A DNA stretch of 64,000 nt, taken from Microvirga solisilvae. Its GTDB lineage: Bacteria; Pseudomonadota; Alphaproteobacteria; Rhizobiales; Beijerinckiaceae. Shown here one piece after another: positions 36,992-46,100 of the stretch. Made by a program: the position numbers and the translations under genes. The DNA is taken from positions 1 to 64,000 of the forward strand of contig NZ_JAKUCN010000006.1 of the NCBI RefSeq assembly GCF_022808595.1, written 5' to 3'. The first letter of the stretch is position 1. Every line of letters begins with the position of its first letter. The notes beneath the pieces are model-generated. The model ran no database searches, was not told where the DNA came from, and worked only from the letters and a program-made list of their open reading frames with translations.

Positions 36992-38522
36992 TCGCTAACT
37001 CCTCCTGACTGACACTACGCAGCGTAAACCGGAACGTCGTGCCCCGGCCTACTTCCGACTCGATCCAAATCTTTCCGCCATGGGATTCGACAATGGTTCG
37101 GCAGATTGAAAGCCCTACACCCATGCCGTGTTTCTTCGTCGTGACGAAGGGCTGGAAGAGCTTTTCGAGAACCTCCGGTTCGATGCCGGTGCCGGTATCG
37201 GCCACGCTGATTTCCACGAGCCCATCTATCGGCAATGCATGCGTCGCGATCACCATTTCACGGCGCGGTTCGTCCTGCATGGCCTCGATGGCGTTGCGGA
37301 TAAGATTGAGAAGCACCTGTTGAATCTGGATTCGATCCGCCAGAACGAGAGGAGCGTTGGGATCGAACTCATATGTGACGCGCACGCCCTTTTCCCGCGC
37401 GCCGACAAGGGCGAGGGCGCTGGCTTCCTGAACGAGCTTGGGCAGGCTTTCGATGTGGCGTTCGCTTTCGCCCCTGGCTACGAATTCACGCAGATGACGG
37501 ATGACTTGGCCTGCGCGCAGGGCCTGCTCGGCGGCCTGATTGACGGCGCCTTCGAGCATCGGGACATCCTGTCCTTCCATCCGCTGAAGAATTCGCCGGC
37601 AGCCCTTCAGATAGTTCGCGATGGCGGTAAGCGGCTGGTTGATCTCGTGTGCCAGAGTCGAGGCCATTTCGCCGAGAGCGGTGAAGCGCGACATGTGCAC
37701 GAGCTCCGACTGCAATTCTTGCAAACGGGCTTCCGTTCTTTGGCGTTCCGTCAGATCGCGGATGAAACCGGTGAAATAGCGCTGGCCGCCCGAGCGCATC
37801 TCACCGACGGCAAGCTCGATGGGGAAGGTGGAGCCATCCTTGCTTTGGCCCACTACCACGCGGCCGATGCCGATAATCCGGCGCTCGCCCGTAGTGAGAT
37901 AGCGATGCATGTAACCGTCATGCTGGTCCCGATACGGGTTCGGCATGAGGATCTTGATATTCTTGCCGATGATCTCGCGGTCCCTATAGCCGAACAGGCG
38001 CTCGGCGGCGGCGCTGAAGAACTGGATTCGCGCCTGCTCGTCGATAACGATCATGGCATCCGGTACTGTTTCCAGGATGGAACGCAGATGCGCTTCTCGG
38101 GTTCTCAATGCCTCCTCGGCAGCGACACGCTCCGTGATGTCGCGCATGACCTTGGCATAGCCGAGAAGTTCGCCAGTCTCATTCCTCAAGGTCGTGAGGC
38201 TGACATTGGCAATGAAGCTGGATCCATCCTTACGCAGGCGGACGCCCTGTTCTTCATAGCGCCCTGTGTCACGAGCGATCTCAAGCTCGCGGGAAGCCTT
38301 GCCGTTTTCGAGATCCTCGGGCGTGTGAAAGATGGAGAAGTGACGCCCGCGAATCTCGTCCTTGCCCCATCCGCCGATATGCTCGGCACCGGTGTTCCAG
38401 CTGATGATTCTTCCTTCAGTGTCGAGCATGCAGATCGCATAGTCCGTGACTGCGTCGACCAGGAGTTGAAAACTGATATCCTGCTGCGAAAGGGAAGAAG
38501 GGACAAGGGCCGAGGCAGTCAA
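36981..38522 (-). CDS. fixL: FixL oxygen-sensing histidine kinase (two PAS domains, haem-binding second PAS)
   Basis: A 513-residue soluble kinase. PAS-A is at about 15-130. PAS-B (about 145-260) carries the FixL haem signature: His201 in [11 protein letters not shown], followed by [13 protein letters not shown] and ending [13 protein letters not shown]. The dimerisation domain has phospho-His292 in [13 protein letters not shown], and the ATPase has [17 protein letters not shown] and [13 protein letters not shown]. Bradyrhizobium FixL places its proximal haem His at the same motif. Oxygen on the haem should inhibit the kinase. The start is a TTG with GGAG six bases upstream. No membrane segment is present, unlike Sinorhizobium FixL. 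Confidence 0.93.
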   Translation of the reverse strand: MTASALVPSSLSQQDISFQLLVDAVTDYAICMLDTEGRIISWNTGAEHIGGWGKDEIRGRHFSIFHTPEDLENGKASRELEIARDTGRYEEQGVRLRKDGSSFIANVSLTTLRNETGELLGYAKVMRDITERVAAEEALRTREAHLRSILETVPDAMIVIDEQARIQFFSAAAERLFGYRDREIIGKNIKILMPNPYRDQHDGYMHRYLTTGERRIIGIGRVVVGQSKDGSTFPIELAVGEMRSGGQRYFTGFIRDLTERQRTEARLQELQSELVHMSRFTALGEMASTLAHEINQPLTAIANYLKGCRRILQRMEGQDVPMLEGAVNQAAEQALRAGQVIRHLREFVARGESERHIESLPKLVQEASALALVGAREKGVRVTYEFDPNAPLVLADRIQIQQVLLNLIRNAIEAMQDEPRREMVIATHALPIDGLVEISVADTGTGIEPEVLEKLFQPFVTTKKHGMGVGLSICRTIVESHGGKIWIESEVGRGTTFRFTLRSVSQEELANAE

Positions 38523-38657
38523 AGGAAACTCCAGTCAGGGTGCCTTCTCACGAGGCGGCAATGCTCGCCTCAGGGAAACGGTCACCATTCCTATCGCGTT
38601 CCTAGCACAGGCATAGGCGCGTTCATACCGGTCTTGTTGCTGCGCCGGGTCGTAAGG

Positions 38658-39773
38658 CTACTGCAGGAGGCCGGCAGTCAGAGCTCCCAGCAAGGCCGAG
38701 CCGAGTAGTGCTGCATCGTGCAGGCCGAGGAGCCAGCGGGAAGGTTCGCCACCCTCATGGACCCAGAGGGTCGTGCCCATGGTCACAAGGGACCAGCCGA
38801 CCCCAAGAAGCGCGGCCGAAAGGGTGAAGGCAGCCGTTGCCGTGGACATCATGAAGACGATTGTAGCTCCTGCAATCAGAACGCATCCAGACATAGCAAT
38901 CGAGCGGGGCCGGATGGATTTTGGGAGGCCAGCAAGAGCAAGAGATGGCGCGTACATGGCAATCACATGCCAAGCGATCGTGCCTGAGACAGCCTCTTCA
39001 AGGCCGCAGCCGACCATGACAATCGGCGTTGCACCCATCAGCGCTGTCATGGCGAACCAGCCGAGTGCTCCCACGAGGCTCGGCAACAGGATGCGCCGCC
39101 ATCCCAAGAGTGGAGCGACTTCGCCCGCAGGACGGCGAAAGCGCCTGTAGGGCAGTGCTGCAGTCGCCAGAAGCGAGCCCACATGCGCCAAGGCGGCAGC
39201 GCCTGCCATGCCCACGAGAGTGTGGGGAACGGCAAGGCTTTCGGCAAAGGCGGCGACGCTTGGCGCCAGTATCCCGGCAAGGGTCGCGGCTCCGAAGACC
39301 ATAAGAACGGCACCCGTGCCTTTAACGCCAAGCGGTGCAGCCGCATGGCGATAGAACAGGCTGAACCCGCTGGCGATACCAAGCCAGAAAGCGCCCAACA
39401 CCAAGCCCGTGAATTGCCATTGCAGAAGAGACCAGGCTGTCAGCATTCCGCCTGCGACACCGAGGCCTGCGCCGAGCGAAAACGCGGCGCGGCGGCCGAA
39501 GGCATCAAGCAGCAGGGAGGCAGGCAGGCTTGCCAGCGCCGCACCGGCATAGAAGGCGGCATAGGGCAGAGTTGCCCATGCTCCGCTCGGTGCGAACGAC
39601 AGGCCCGCGAGCGGAAGAATGGTGAGGGTCAGAACCTGTGAGAGCACGGACAGCGCAAAGGCGATCGCGAGCAATGCGGTTCCGCCGTGATCCGGCGCGC
39701 CGTCAGATGCTTCGATCGGTTCGCAGAGGCAGTCGAGCCGTCCCGCTCGCGGTATGGCAGAAGAGATGGTCAT
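38658..39773 (-). CDS. MFS transporter translationally coupled to ccoS
   Basis: A 371-residue membrane protein with about eleven or twelve hydrophobic helices and the MFS-like loop LLLDAFGRRAAFSLGAG after helix 2 (motif A form). Its ATG overlaps the ccoS stop (ATGA), so it is the last gene of the ccoGHIS operon. The substrate is unknown. MFS proteins such as CcoA import copper for cbb3 oxidase in other alphaproteobacteria; that role is attractive here from position only. Metal-binding Met/Cys clusters of CcoA were not identified by eye. Confidence 0.75.
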   Translation of the reverse strand: MTISSAIPRAGRLDCLCEPIEASDGAPDHGGTALLAIAFALSVLSQVLTLTILPLAGLSFAPSGAWATLPYAAFYAGAALASLPASLLLDAFGRRAAFSLGAGLGVAGGMLTAWSLLQWQFTGLVLGAFWLGIASGFSLFYRHAAAPLGVKGTGAVLMVFGAATLAGILAPSVAAFAESLAVPHTLVGMAGAAALAHVGSLLATAALPYRRFRRPAGEVAPLLGWRRILLPSLVGALGWFAMTALMGATPIVMVGCGLEEAVSGTIAWHVIAMYAPSLALAGLPKSIRPRSIAMSGCVLIAGATIVFMMSTATAAFTLSAALLGVGWSLVTMGTTLWVHEGGEPSRWLLGLHDAALLGSALLGALTAGLLQ

Positions 39774-39919
39774 TTGGTGATGTCATCGTCTCTCAGCATG
39801 CGCAGGGCAGCGCCTTCCACATCGTCATACTGGCCGTTCTTGAGCGACCAGAGAAAGGCTGCGAGACCGGAGAGACCCAGCAGCAATGCCGTCGGTACGA
39901 GATAAATAAGGACTTCCAT
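39770..39919 (-). CDS. ccoS: CcoS, cbb3-type cytochrome oxidase assembly protein
   Basis: A 49-residue protein that starts MEVLIYLVPTALLLGLSGL and continues AFLWSLKNGQYDD, DVEGAALRML. The single N-terminal helix followed by the FLWSLKNGQYDDVEG motif is diagnostic of CcoS/FixS, needed for haem and copper insertion into cbb3 oxidase. It starts 3 bp after the ccoI stop and overlaps the MFS start by 4 bp. Confidence 0.95.
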   Translation of the reverse strand: MEVLIYLVPTALLLGLSGLAAFLWSLKNGQYDDVEGAALRMLRDDDITK

Positions 39920-39922
39920 GGA

Positions 39923-42172
39923 TCATGCTCCCTGGAGGGCCGGAACGGCCGATGTTGCATTGGTAGGCATGCTAGTCTCTGACAAGGCCTTAGCCTTCAT
40001 GCTTCTTGCGCGCAGGGCGTTCAGGGTGACCAGGCTCGACGAGCCGGACATGGCGAGTGCCGCGATCAACGGGGTCACATAGCCCATGAAAGCCAGAGGA
40101 ACGGCGATCAGGTTATAGACCAGCGCGATCATGAGATTCTGACGCATCAGCGCGCGGGCGCGGCGGGCAATGGTTAGCGCATCAAGCACTGGCGAGAGTC
40201 TATCGCCAAGAAAAACTGCGTCCGCTTGCGCCTGCGTGATGTCGGCGGCGGTGATAGGGGACATGGAGACATCCGCCGATGCAAGGGCAGGCGCATCATT
40301 GAGGCCATCGCCCACCATAAGAACCTTGCGGCCCTGCACTTTCAAAGCCTCGATGGCGGCGATCTTGTCGGCTGGCTTTGCAGCGCCGCGCCAATCGCGG
40401 ATGCCGAGAGCCGCCGCGATGGGAGCGACTGCTTCAGGCCGGTCGCCCGAGAGAATGCGGCAATCGACGCCGAGATCCTGCAGCGCCTTGACCGACGCCA
40501 CGGCATCCGGACGTAAAGCCTGACGAACGAGCAGAAGGGTGCGCTCATGGCCGCAGGCAAAGGCAATGAGGGAAACGTCGGCATCCTTGTTTGCAATCGC
40601 CGCCGCAAGATCGACGGCGCCGCAGAATGCCGGGCTGCCGAGGCGGAGTTCGACGCCGTGAACGACGGCCTTCACACCTTGGCCCGTAACCTCCGTCGCT
40701 TCCTCGTACGGACGATGCTCCTTCGATTCCTGTGCCACCGCTGCTGCCAGGGGATGATGGCTCGAAAGAGCAAGCTTTGCTGCCGCTTCCAGCAAATCAG
40801 GGCGGATTGCGCCCGCATTGACGACGCGCATCTCGGGCAAGGTTAGCGTACCCGTCTTGTCGAACACGATGGTGTCGGTCGATGCGAGGCGCTCCAGAGC
40901 GTCTCCGGAATTAAGGAAGACATTCGAGCGGAAGAGGGCGCCCGAGGCCACAACCTGCACGACGGGAACCGCCAATGCCAGCGCGCAGGGGCAGGTAATG
41001 ATGAGAACAGCCACGGCGGTGATGATCGCATCATGCACAGATGCGCCAAAGGCGATCCAGATGATTGCCGTCAGGGCCGCGGTCAGATGCACCACAGGTG
41101 CATAGCCGCGTGCGACCTTGTCAGCCAACTGCACATAGCGAGATTTCGCAGCGGCTGCCGTTTCGAGAAGTCGCTCCACTTCGTCGAGAAGCGTGCCCTT
41201 GCCGGCCGCGGTTACCTGGAGGGTGAGCGTGCCGTCGTAGTTCATGCTGCCCGCATAAACTGCGTCTCCCGAGGCAGCCGAGCGGCGGATAGTTTCGCCT
41301 GTGACGAGGCTCTCATCGAGTTCGGAGCTGCCGGCGATCACGATGCCGTCGACGGCGATGCGCTCGCCGGGGCGAATCAAGACACGGTCGCCGGGATTGA
41401 GCGCGGCAGTCGGCACCAGAACGGCTTCACCGTTGTCATCGAGGCGGTGCGCTACCTCGGCCTTGAGTGCAGCGAGATTCCCTGCCACGGCTCGGGTGCG
41501 GCGGCGCATGGCCTGATCGAGATAGCGTCCACACAGCAGAAAAAAGAGCAGCATCACGACCGAGTCGAAATAGGTATGCTCTGCGTGGTTGATGGTTTCC
41601 ACCACGCTCATGATGAGCGCGAGCAGGATGCCGATGGTGATAGGCACATCCATATTGGTGCGTTTGGCTTTCAATGCCCCGATGGCGCTGCGGAAGAACG
41701 GCTGGCCTGCATAGGCCACGGCCGGCATTGCAATGAAGGCAGCAAGCCAGTGGAAGAAATCGCGCGTTTCTGGGGTGATGTCGGTCACGTTGCCGGACCA
41801 GACGGAGACCGCCAGAAGCATGATGTTCATGGAGGCGAAGCCGGCAACTGCCAGACACTTCAACAGCCATTGTGAACGCCTGGTTTCCTCTTCTTCCACA
41901 AGGCGTGACTGATAAGGATGGGCGCGATAGCCGAGACGCTGCAGCTCCTGGACCACGGCGGAGGGCGTCACCGTCCCATCCTGCCACTGCACCGCAAGGC
42001 GATGCGTTGTGTAGTTCAGGCGTGCATCAAGGATGCCATCCAACCGGCACAGGCCGCCCTCGATCTCGTCGATGCAAGCGGCGCAATCGATGCCCTCGAT
42101 CGCCAGATCGAGATGCGCCGTCCCGTCGTCCTGACGCTTGACGAAGATGGATAGATCGAGAGCCTCGGGCAT
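39923..42172 (-). CDS. ccoI: CcoI/FixI copper-transporting P1B-type ATPase
   Basis: A 749-residue heavy-metal ATPase. An N-terminal HMA domain has GIDCAACIDEIE, and eight helices follow. TGE is in SLVTGETIRRS, the transport site ITCPCALALAVP, the phosphorylated Asp in VFDKTGTLTLPE, the SSHHPLAAAV His-Pro motif and VGDGLNDAPALA. CcoI exports Cu(I) to the periplasm for the CuB centre of cbb3 oxidase. It lies 15 bp after ccoH in the ccoGHIS operon. The CPC and HMA cysteines are intact. Confidence 0.95.
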   Translation of the reverse strand: MPEALDLSIFVKRQDDGTAHLDLAIEGIDCAACIDEIEGGLCRLDGILDARLNYTTHRLAVQWQDGTVTPSAVVQELQRLGYRAHPYQSRLVEEEETRRSQWLLKCLAVAGFASMNIMLLAVSVWSGNVTDITPETRDFFHWLAAFIAMPAVAYAGQPFFRSAIGALKAKRTNMDVPITIGILLALIMSVVETINHAEHTYFDSVVMLLFFLLCGRYLDQAMRRRTRAVAGNLAALKAEVAHRLDDNGEAVLVPTAALNPGDRVLIRPGERIAVDGIVIAGSSELDESLVTGETIRRSAASGDAVYAGSMNYDGTLTLQVTAAGKGTLLDEVERLLETAAAAKSRYVQLADKVARGYAPVVHLTAALTAIIWIAFGASVHDAIITAVAVLIITCPCALALAVPVVQVVASGALFRSNVFLNSGDALERLASTDTIVFDKTGTLTLPEMRVVNAGAIRPDLLEAAAKLALSSHHPLAAAVAQESKEHRPYEEATEVTGQGVKAVVHGVELRLGSPAFCGAVDLAAAIANKDADVSLIAFACGHERTLLLVRQALRPDAVASVKALQDLGVDCRILSGDRPEAVAPIAAALGIRDWRGAAKPADKIAAIEALKVQGRKVLMVGDGLNDAPALASADVSMSPITAADITQAQADAVFLGDRLSPVLDALTIARRARALMRQNLMIALVYNLIAVPLAFMGYVTPLIAALAMSGSSSLVTLNALRARSMKAKALSETSMPTNATSAVPALQGA

Positions 42173-42187
42173 GATCCTGTTCTTTCG

Positions 42188-42688
42188 TTAAAGGGATACA
42201 CGGCTCTTGGAACGGAAGACAACATCTTCCCCACGCTTCAGGTCGATCACGAGATCCCAGCGGCCTTCGGGAAGCGGAGTAAGGCTTCGGAACTGACCGG
42301 TGGAGGTCTCCACGAAATCGACGGTGACGTCCTTGCGCTTGTCCGTGGGATGGCCGAGCCTCACCTGTGCGGTGAGACCGGAGAGGGCTTGAGCCTTGGT
42401 GTCGCGGGCCGTGATGAGGATGATGCTGTTCTCGCCGCGCTGGACATTCGCTTCCACGGACCAGTGCAGGGCATCCTGCGCATGAGCTGCCGCCACATCG
42501 TTCTTGAAAGTGAGACCCGCCTTGTAGGAACTCTCGGTCTCAACGCCGCTGAAGCTCGATAGGGCAAAGCGGATCATCACGAAGTTCATGGCGAAGATGA
42601 CACCGAAGAACGAGATGAAATAGATGAGGACGGTTCGCCCTGTGATAACGCGGGGAGAACGTGCGGCTGTTGTCGCGGACATGGGCAT
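42188..42688 (-). CDS. ccoH: CcoH/FixH family protein
   Basis: A 166-residue protein with one N-terminal membrane helix (TVLIYFISFFGVIFAMNFVMI) and a periplasmic domain of the FixH family (SYKAGLTFKNDVAAA, WSVEANVQRGEN, GRWDLVIDLKRG). It associates with cbb3 oxidase during assembly. AGGAGG precedes two nearby ATGs, either of which may be used. The gene follows ccoG by 7 bp. Confidence 0.92.
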   Translation of the reverse strand: MPMSATTAARSPRVITGRTVLIYFISFFGVIFAMNFVMIRFALSSFSGVETESSYKAGLTFKNDVAAAHAQDALHWSVEANVQRGENSIILITARDTKAQALSGLTAQVRLGHPTDKRKDVTVDFVETSTGQFRSLTPLPEGRWDLVIDLKRGEDVVFRSKSRVSL

Positions 42689-42695
42689 GATCCTC

Positions 42696-44156
42696 CTAAG
42701 GCGCCTTGAAGTAGTCGCTCATCCGTGTGGTGTCGCCGGTGACGATGTCGGAGAGCGTGAAATGAATGTCTGTGGATGCGGGCACATCGGCTCCATGGGA
42801 GCTCACGAGCACGCGCGCTTCCAGAGTCTGATCGGGACCGACCTTAATGACAGCACGTCCCTGCTGGTCGATCTCGCCACCCACGATGTCGAGCTTTGCG
42901 CCGGAGAGACCATCCACGGTGAGGGCGTAGCTGCGCTCATCCAGGTTCTTGTTGGCCACGCGGATAGTGAAGCCGTTGCGGATCGAGCCGTCGGAGAGGC
43001 GCACAAAGAGCGGGTTGCGGTCGTGCATGACGCTCAGATAGATTGTCTGGCGCATGGCGAGCGAGCCGATCATGACGGCGCCGACGATGGCGATGATGCC
43101 GGCATAGAAGACGGTGCGCGGGCGCACAATCTTGCGCACTTCCGGGCGACCCTCTATGCGGGCCTTTACGTTCATGTCCGTGTCGTAGGCGATCAAGTTC
43201 AGGGGACGGTTGATCTTTTCCATCACCGAGTTGCATGCGTCGATGCACAGGCCGCACTGAATGCAGTCGAGCTGCAGGCCCTTGCGGATGTCGACACCGG
43301 TGGGGCACACGGCGACGCATTGATCGCAATCGATGCAATCGCCTGCCGGTAGACCCTGCTTACGCAGGACTTCGTTCTTCTTCATCGAGCCGCGCGGCTC
43401 GCCACGGTCATAGCGATAGGTGACGTTGAGGGCGTATTCATCCGTCAGCGCGGCCTGAATGCGCGGCCAGGGGCACATATAGGTGCAGACCTGCTCGCGC
43501 ATGAAGCCTGCAAGCGTGTAGGTGGTGAAGGTGAGAATGCCGATCCAGATATAGGCGACCATCGGCGCCTGGAAGGTGGCAAGGTCATAGACGAGCGTCG
43601 GCGCGTCGGAAAAATAGAGAACCCACGCGCCGCCGGTCCACCAGGCGATCATCAGCCAGATGAAGTGTTTCAGGCCTTTCCTCGCCGCCACTTTGAGGGT
43701 GAGCTTCTCCTTGTCATGGCGCATGCGCTCGCGACGGTCGCCCTCGACCCAGCGCTCGACGGCATAGAACAGGTCCGTCCAGACGGTTTGGGGACAGAGA
43801 TAGCCGCACCAGACACGGCCCGCGACCGCATTCATGAGGAAGAGAGCGAGCGCGGCCAGCACAAGGAGGCCGGTGAAATAATAGACTTCCTGCGGCCAGA
43901 TCTCGATGAAGAAGAAATAGAAGCGGCCGTTCGCAAGATCGACGAGGATCGCTTGATCGGGAGCGTTGGGGCCACGGTCCCAGCGGATGAAGGGCAGGAG
44001 ATAATAGATGCCGAGGGTGATGGCCAGCACGATCCATTTGATCGTGCGGAGGCGGCCTTTCACGGCCTGCGGGTAGATCTGCTTGCGCGGCGCATAAAGC
44101 GGGGCGTCTTCGGCTTTTGCCGTCGCAAGAGAGGAGGAAACTGGAGCTTCAGCCAT
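42696..44156 (-). CDS. ccoG: CcoG/FixG cytochrome c oxidase accessory protein
   Basis: A 486-residue membrane protein with about five helices. It has the cytosolic CGYLCPQTVWTD motif, two 4Fe-4S ferredoxin-type clusters (CIDCDQCVAVCPTG and CIQCGLCIDACN) and a C-terminal periplasmic Ig-like domain. CcoG is proposed to reduce copper for cbb3 assembly. It is first in the assembly operon and has a FixK-type box 70 bp upstream. Confidence 0.95.
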   Translation of the reverse strand: MAEAPVSSSLATAKAEDAPLYAPRKQIYPQAVKGRLRTIKWIVLAITLGIYYLLPFIRWDRGPNAPDQAILVDLANGRFYFFFIEIWPQEVYYFTGLLVLAALALFLMNAVAGRVWCGYLCPQTVWTDLFYAVERWVEGDRRERMRHDKEKLTLKVAARKGLKHFIWLMIAWWTGGAWVLYFSDAPTLVYDLATFQAPMVAYIWIGILTFTTYTLAGFMREQVCTYMCPWPRIQAALTDEYALNVTYRYDRGEPRGSMKKNEVLRKQGLPAGDCIDCDQCVAVCPTGVDIRKGLQLDCIQCGLCIDACNSVMEKINRPLNLIAYDTDMNVKARIEGRPEVRKIVRPRTVFYAGIIAIVGAVMIGSLAMRQTIYLSVMHDRNPLFVRLSDGSIRNGFTIRVANKNLDERSYALTVDGLSGAKLDIVGGEIDQQGRAVIKVGPDQTLEARVLVSSHGADVPASTDIHFTLSDIVTGDTTRMSDYFKAP

Positions 44157-44219
44157 CGAATCCGTCGCAGGTTCTCAGTCCAAGAGAGACCTGAATAGAA
44201 GACGGGTCGAGGCGGTGCC

Positions 44220-44233
44220 TTGATTTGGGTCAA
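44220..44233 (-). promoter_or_regulatory. FixK-type box upstream of ccoG
   Basis: TTGATTTGGGTCAA matches TTGAT-N4-RTCAA and is centred 70.5 bp before the ccoG ATG. An activator centred at -41.5 would give a start near 44185 and a 29-nt leader. The box makes ccoGHIS plus the MFS gene a separate FixK-dependent transcript from ccoNOQP. Confidence 0.8.
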
Positions 44234-44239
44234 GCAAGC

Positions 44240-44262
44240 GGCCAGAGAAAGGTCCTCCGGCC
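44240..44262 (-). terminator. Hairpin between ccoP and the ccoG promoter
   Basis: GGCCAGAG (44240-44247) pairs with CTCCGGCC (44255-44262) over 8 bp including one G-U pair, with a 7-nt loop. It lies about 38 bp past the ccoP stop. It lacks a clear T-run, so it may be a weak terminator or a 3' stabilising structure for ccoNOQP mRNA. Confidence 0.35.
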
Positions 44263-44299
44263 ACCAGTGGAAATACGTATGAGGTTCGTCTGACGCAGT

Positions 44300-45184
44300 T
44301 TAGCGGTTCAGCTCGCCGCCCAGGGAATGGACGTAGAGCGTCAGAGCCTTGATGGTTGTGTCGTCGAGGCGTCCATGCCAGGCAGGCATCACGCCGCCAC
44401 GGCCATTATTGAGGCCCTCAATGATGATCGCCTTGTCGGAGCCGAACAGCCAGATCTTATCCGACAGGTTCGGCGCGCCCATCTCCTGCATGCCCTGGCC
44501 CTTGTCGCCGTGACAGGCCGCGCAATTGTCGGCGAAGACCTTGGCACCGGCTGCGAGGTCGATGCCTTTCTCCGTGGGCAGACCCGATAGGGAGCGCACG
44601 AAATCCGCCACCTGTGAGATTTCCTCGCGCTTGAGCATTCCATCGCGACCGAAGGCAGGCATGCTGCCGGAATGGCCCTGGTCGCTGGTGGAGCGGGCAC
44701 CGAACTGGATCGTCTTATGGACCTGCTCCAGCGAGCCGCCCCACAGCCAATCGTCATCGTTCAGGTTCGGATAGCCCTTGGCGCCACCGCCGCCTGCTCC
44801 ATGGCAGGGCGCGCAATTGTCGCCGAAGGAAGCCTTGCCCTGGGCGCGCGCGAACGCGAACATCTCGGGGTCCTGCTTGATCTCATCGAGCGAGCTTGCA
44901 GCGAGTTTCGCCGTCATGCCCGAGCGCTGATCCTTCAGGGCTGCGAGCTCGACTTCCACCGCATCGCGGGAGTGCCAGCCGAAAGCGCCCTTGGTGTAGG
45001 ACGACACCAGCGGCCAGGCCGGATAGACGATGCAATAGGCAATCGCCCACACGATGCAGAGATAGAAGGTCCACAGCCACCAGCGCGGCAGCGGATTGTT
45101 GAGCTCTTCGATATCGTCCCAGCTATGACCGGTCGTGGCCACGCCGGTGACGGCGTCGACCTTTCCGTGGTTTTCATGGGCCAT
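44300..45184 (-). CDS. ccoP: CcoP, dihaem cytochrome c subunit of cbb3 oxidase
   Basis: A 294-residue protein from the ATG at 45184, which has GGAGGAT upstream; the open frame runs 28 codons further but lacks such a site. The N-terminal part, WWLWTFYLCIVWAIAYCI, is the membrane anchor. Two c-haem sites, DNCAPCHGAGG and DNCAACHGDKG, are followed by the axial Met regions (SMPAFGRD and VMPAWHGR). It carries electrons from cytochrome c toward CcoO/CcoN. It starts 4 bp after ccoQ. Confidence 0.95.
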   Translation of the reverse strand: MAHENHGKVDAVTGVATTGHSWDDIEELNNPLPRWWLWTFYLCIVWAIAYCIVYPAWPLVSSYTKGAFGWHSRDAVEVELAALKDQRSGMTAKLAASSLDEIKQDPEMFAFARAQGKASFGDNCAPCHGAGGGGAKGYPNLNDDDWLWGGSLEQVHKTIQFGARSTSDQGHSGSMPAFGRDGMLKREEISQVADFVRSLSGLPTEKGIDLAAGAKVFADNCAACHGDKGQGMQEMGAPNLSDKIWLFGSDKAIIIEGLNNGRGGVMPAWHGRLDDTTIKALTLYVHSLGGELNR

Positions 45185-45188
45185 AGGA

Positions 45189-45344
45189 TCAATCCTCCTG
45201 GAGAGGCATGCGGGCGGCTGCGTCGAAGCGCTCCTTCCGCGAGGGTGCGAGGGCATAAACCAGAACAATCAGGAAGACGCCTACGAAGTAGAGCAGTCCC
45301 CAAGTCTGGGCGAATTCGGCGAAGAATTTGTAGGCGGCTGGCAT
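45189..45344 (-). CDS. ccoQ: CcoQ, small cbb3 oxidase subunit
   Basis: A 51-residue single-helix protein starting MPAAYKFFAEFAQTWGLLYF with the second half VGVFLIVLVYALAPSRKERF. The helix followed by ALAPSRKERFDAAA is the normal CcoQ/FixQ form. It sits between ccoO (10-bp gap) and ccoP (4-bp gap) and helps stabilise the complex. Confidence 0.95.
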   Translation of the reverse strand: MPAAYKFFAEFAQTWGLLYFVGVFLIVLVYALAPSRKERFDAAARMPLQED

Positions 45345-45354
45345 GTCTCTATCC

Positions 45355-46089
45355 TCAGCGCACGTTGGCTTTATTGTCGTAGAGCTTGAAGTCCACCTGC
45401 GTGCCGAGCATCTGCAGATAGGCGATCAGAGCATCCGCTTCGGTGACCTTCTGCGGATTGCCGTCGAAGCTGCGCGACTGAGCGTTCGGGTAACGCTTGG
45501 CGAGATCGATGGCGTTCGGATCGTCGGCATTGGCCTGGATGCGAACATCGGTTTCAGCCAGCTTCAGCATGTCCTCGGTGTAAGGAACGCCGAGCATTGC
45601 CTGGATCTTCATGTCCTCGGAGACGGAGGACATGTCGAGCTCGTTCTTCTCAAGCCACGGATAGCTCGGCATGATCGAACCGGGCACGACGGCGCGAGGG
45701 TCCTTCAGGTGGTCGCGGTGCCAATCGTCGGAATACTTGTTGCCGACGCGGGCGAGATCCGGACCGGTGCGCTTGGAACCCCACTGGAACGGACGGTCGT
45801 ACATGCTCTCTGCGGCGAGAGAGTAGTGGCCGTAACGCTCCACCTCGTCGCGCAGCGGGCGGATCATCTGGCTGTGGCAGTTGTAGCAGCCTTCACGCAC
45901 ATAGATGTTGCGACCAGCGAGTTCGAGGGGTGTGTAGGGACGTATCCCTTCAGCCTTCTCGATCGTGCTCTTCAGGTAGAAGAGCGGCACGATTTCCACG
46001 AGGCCGCCAATCGCAATTACGAACAGCACGCCGATGACGAGGATGATCGAGTTGGTCTCGAAGATTTTGTGACGGGACCAGAATGACAT
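45355..46089 (-). CDS. ccoO: CcoO, monohaem cytochrome c subunit of cbb3 oxidase
   Basis: A 244-residue protein with one N-terminal helix ([19 protein letters not shown]), the c-haem site [16 protein letters not shown], and a distal [10 protein letters not shown] segment supplying the axial Met. The length and motifs are standard for CcoO/FixO. It starts 11 bp after ccoN. Confidence 0.97.
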   Translation of the reverse strand: MSFWSRHKIFETNSIILVIGVLFVIAIGGLVEIVPLFYLKSTIEKAEGIRPYTPLELAGRNIYVREGCYNCHSQMIRPLRDEVERYGHYSLAAESMYDRPFQWGSKRTGPDLARVGNKYSDDWHRDHLKDPRAVVPGSIMPSYPWLEKNELDMSSVSEDMKIQAMLGVPYTEDMLKLAETDVRIQANADDPNAIDLAKRYPNAQSRSFDGNPQKVTEADALIAYLQMLGTQVDFKLYDNKANVR

Positions 46090-46100
46090 GATCGGTTCCT

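Noticed and set aside
37128-38708. 526-codon plus-strand open frame
   Set aside because: It is antisense to fixL, whose PAS, haem and kinase motifs are all intact. The frame is a by-product of GC-rich codons.
41033-41875. 280-codon plus-strand open frame
   Set aside because: It is antisense to ccoI, which has every P-type ATPase motif.
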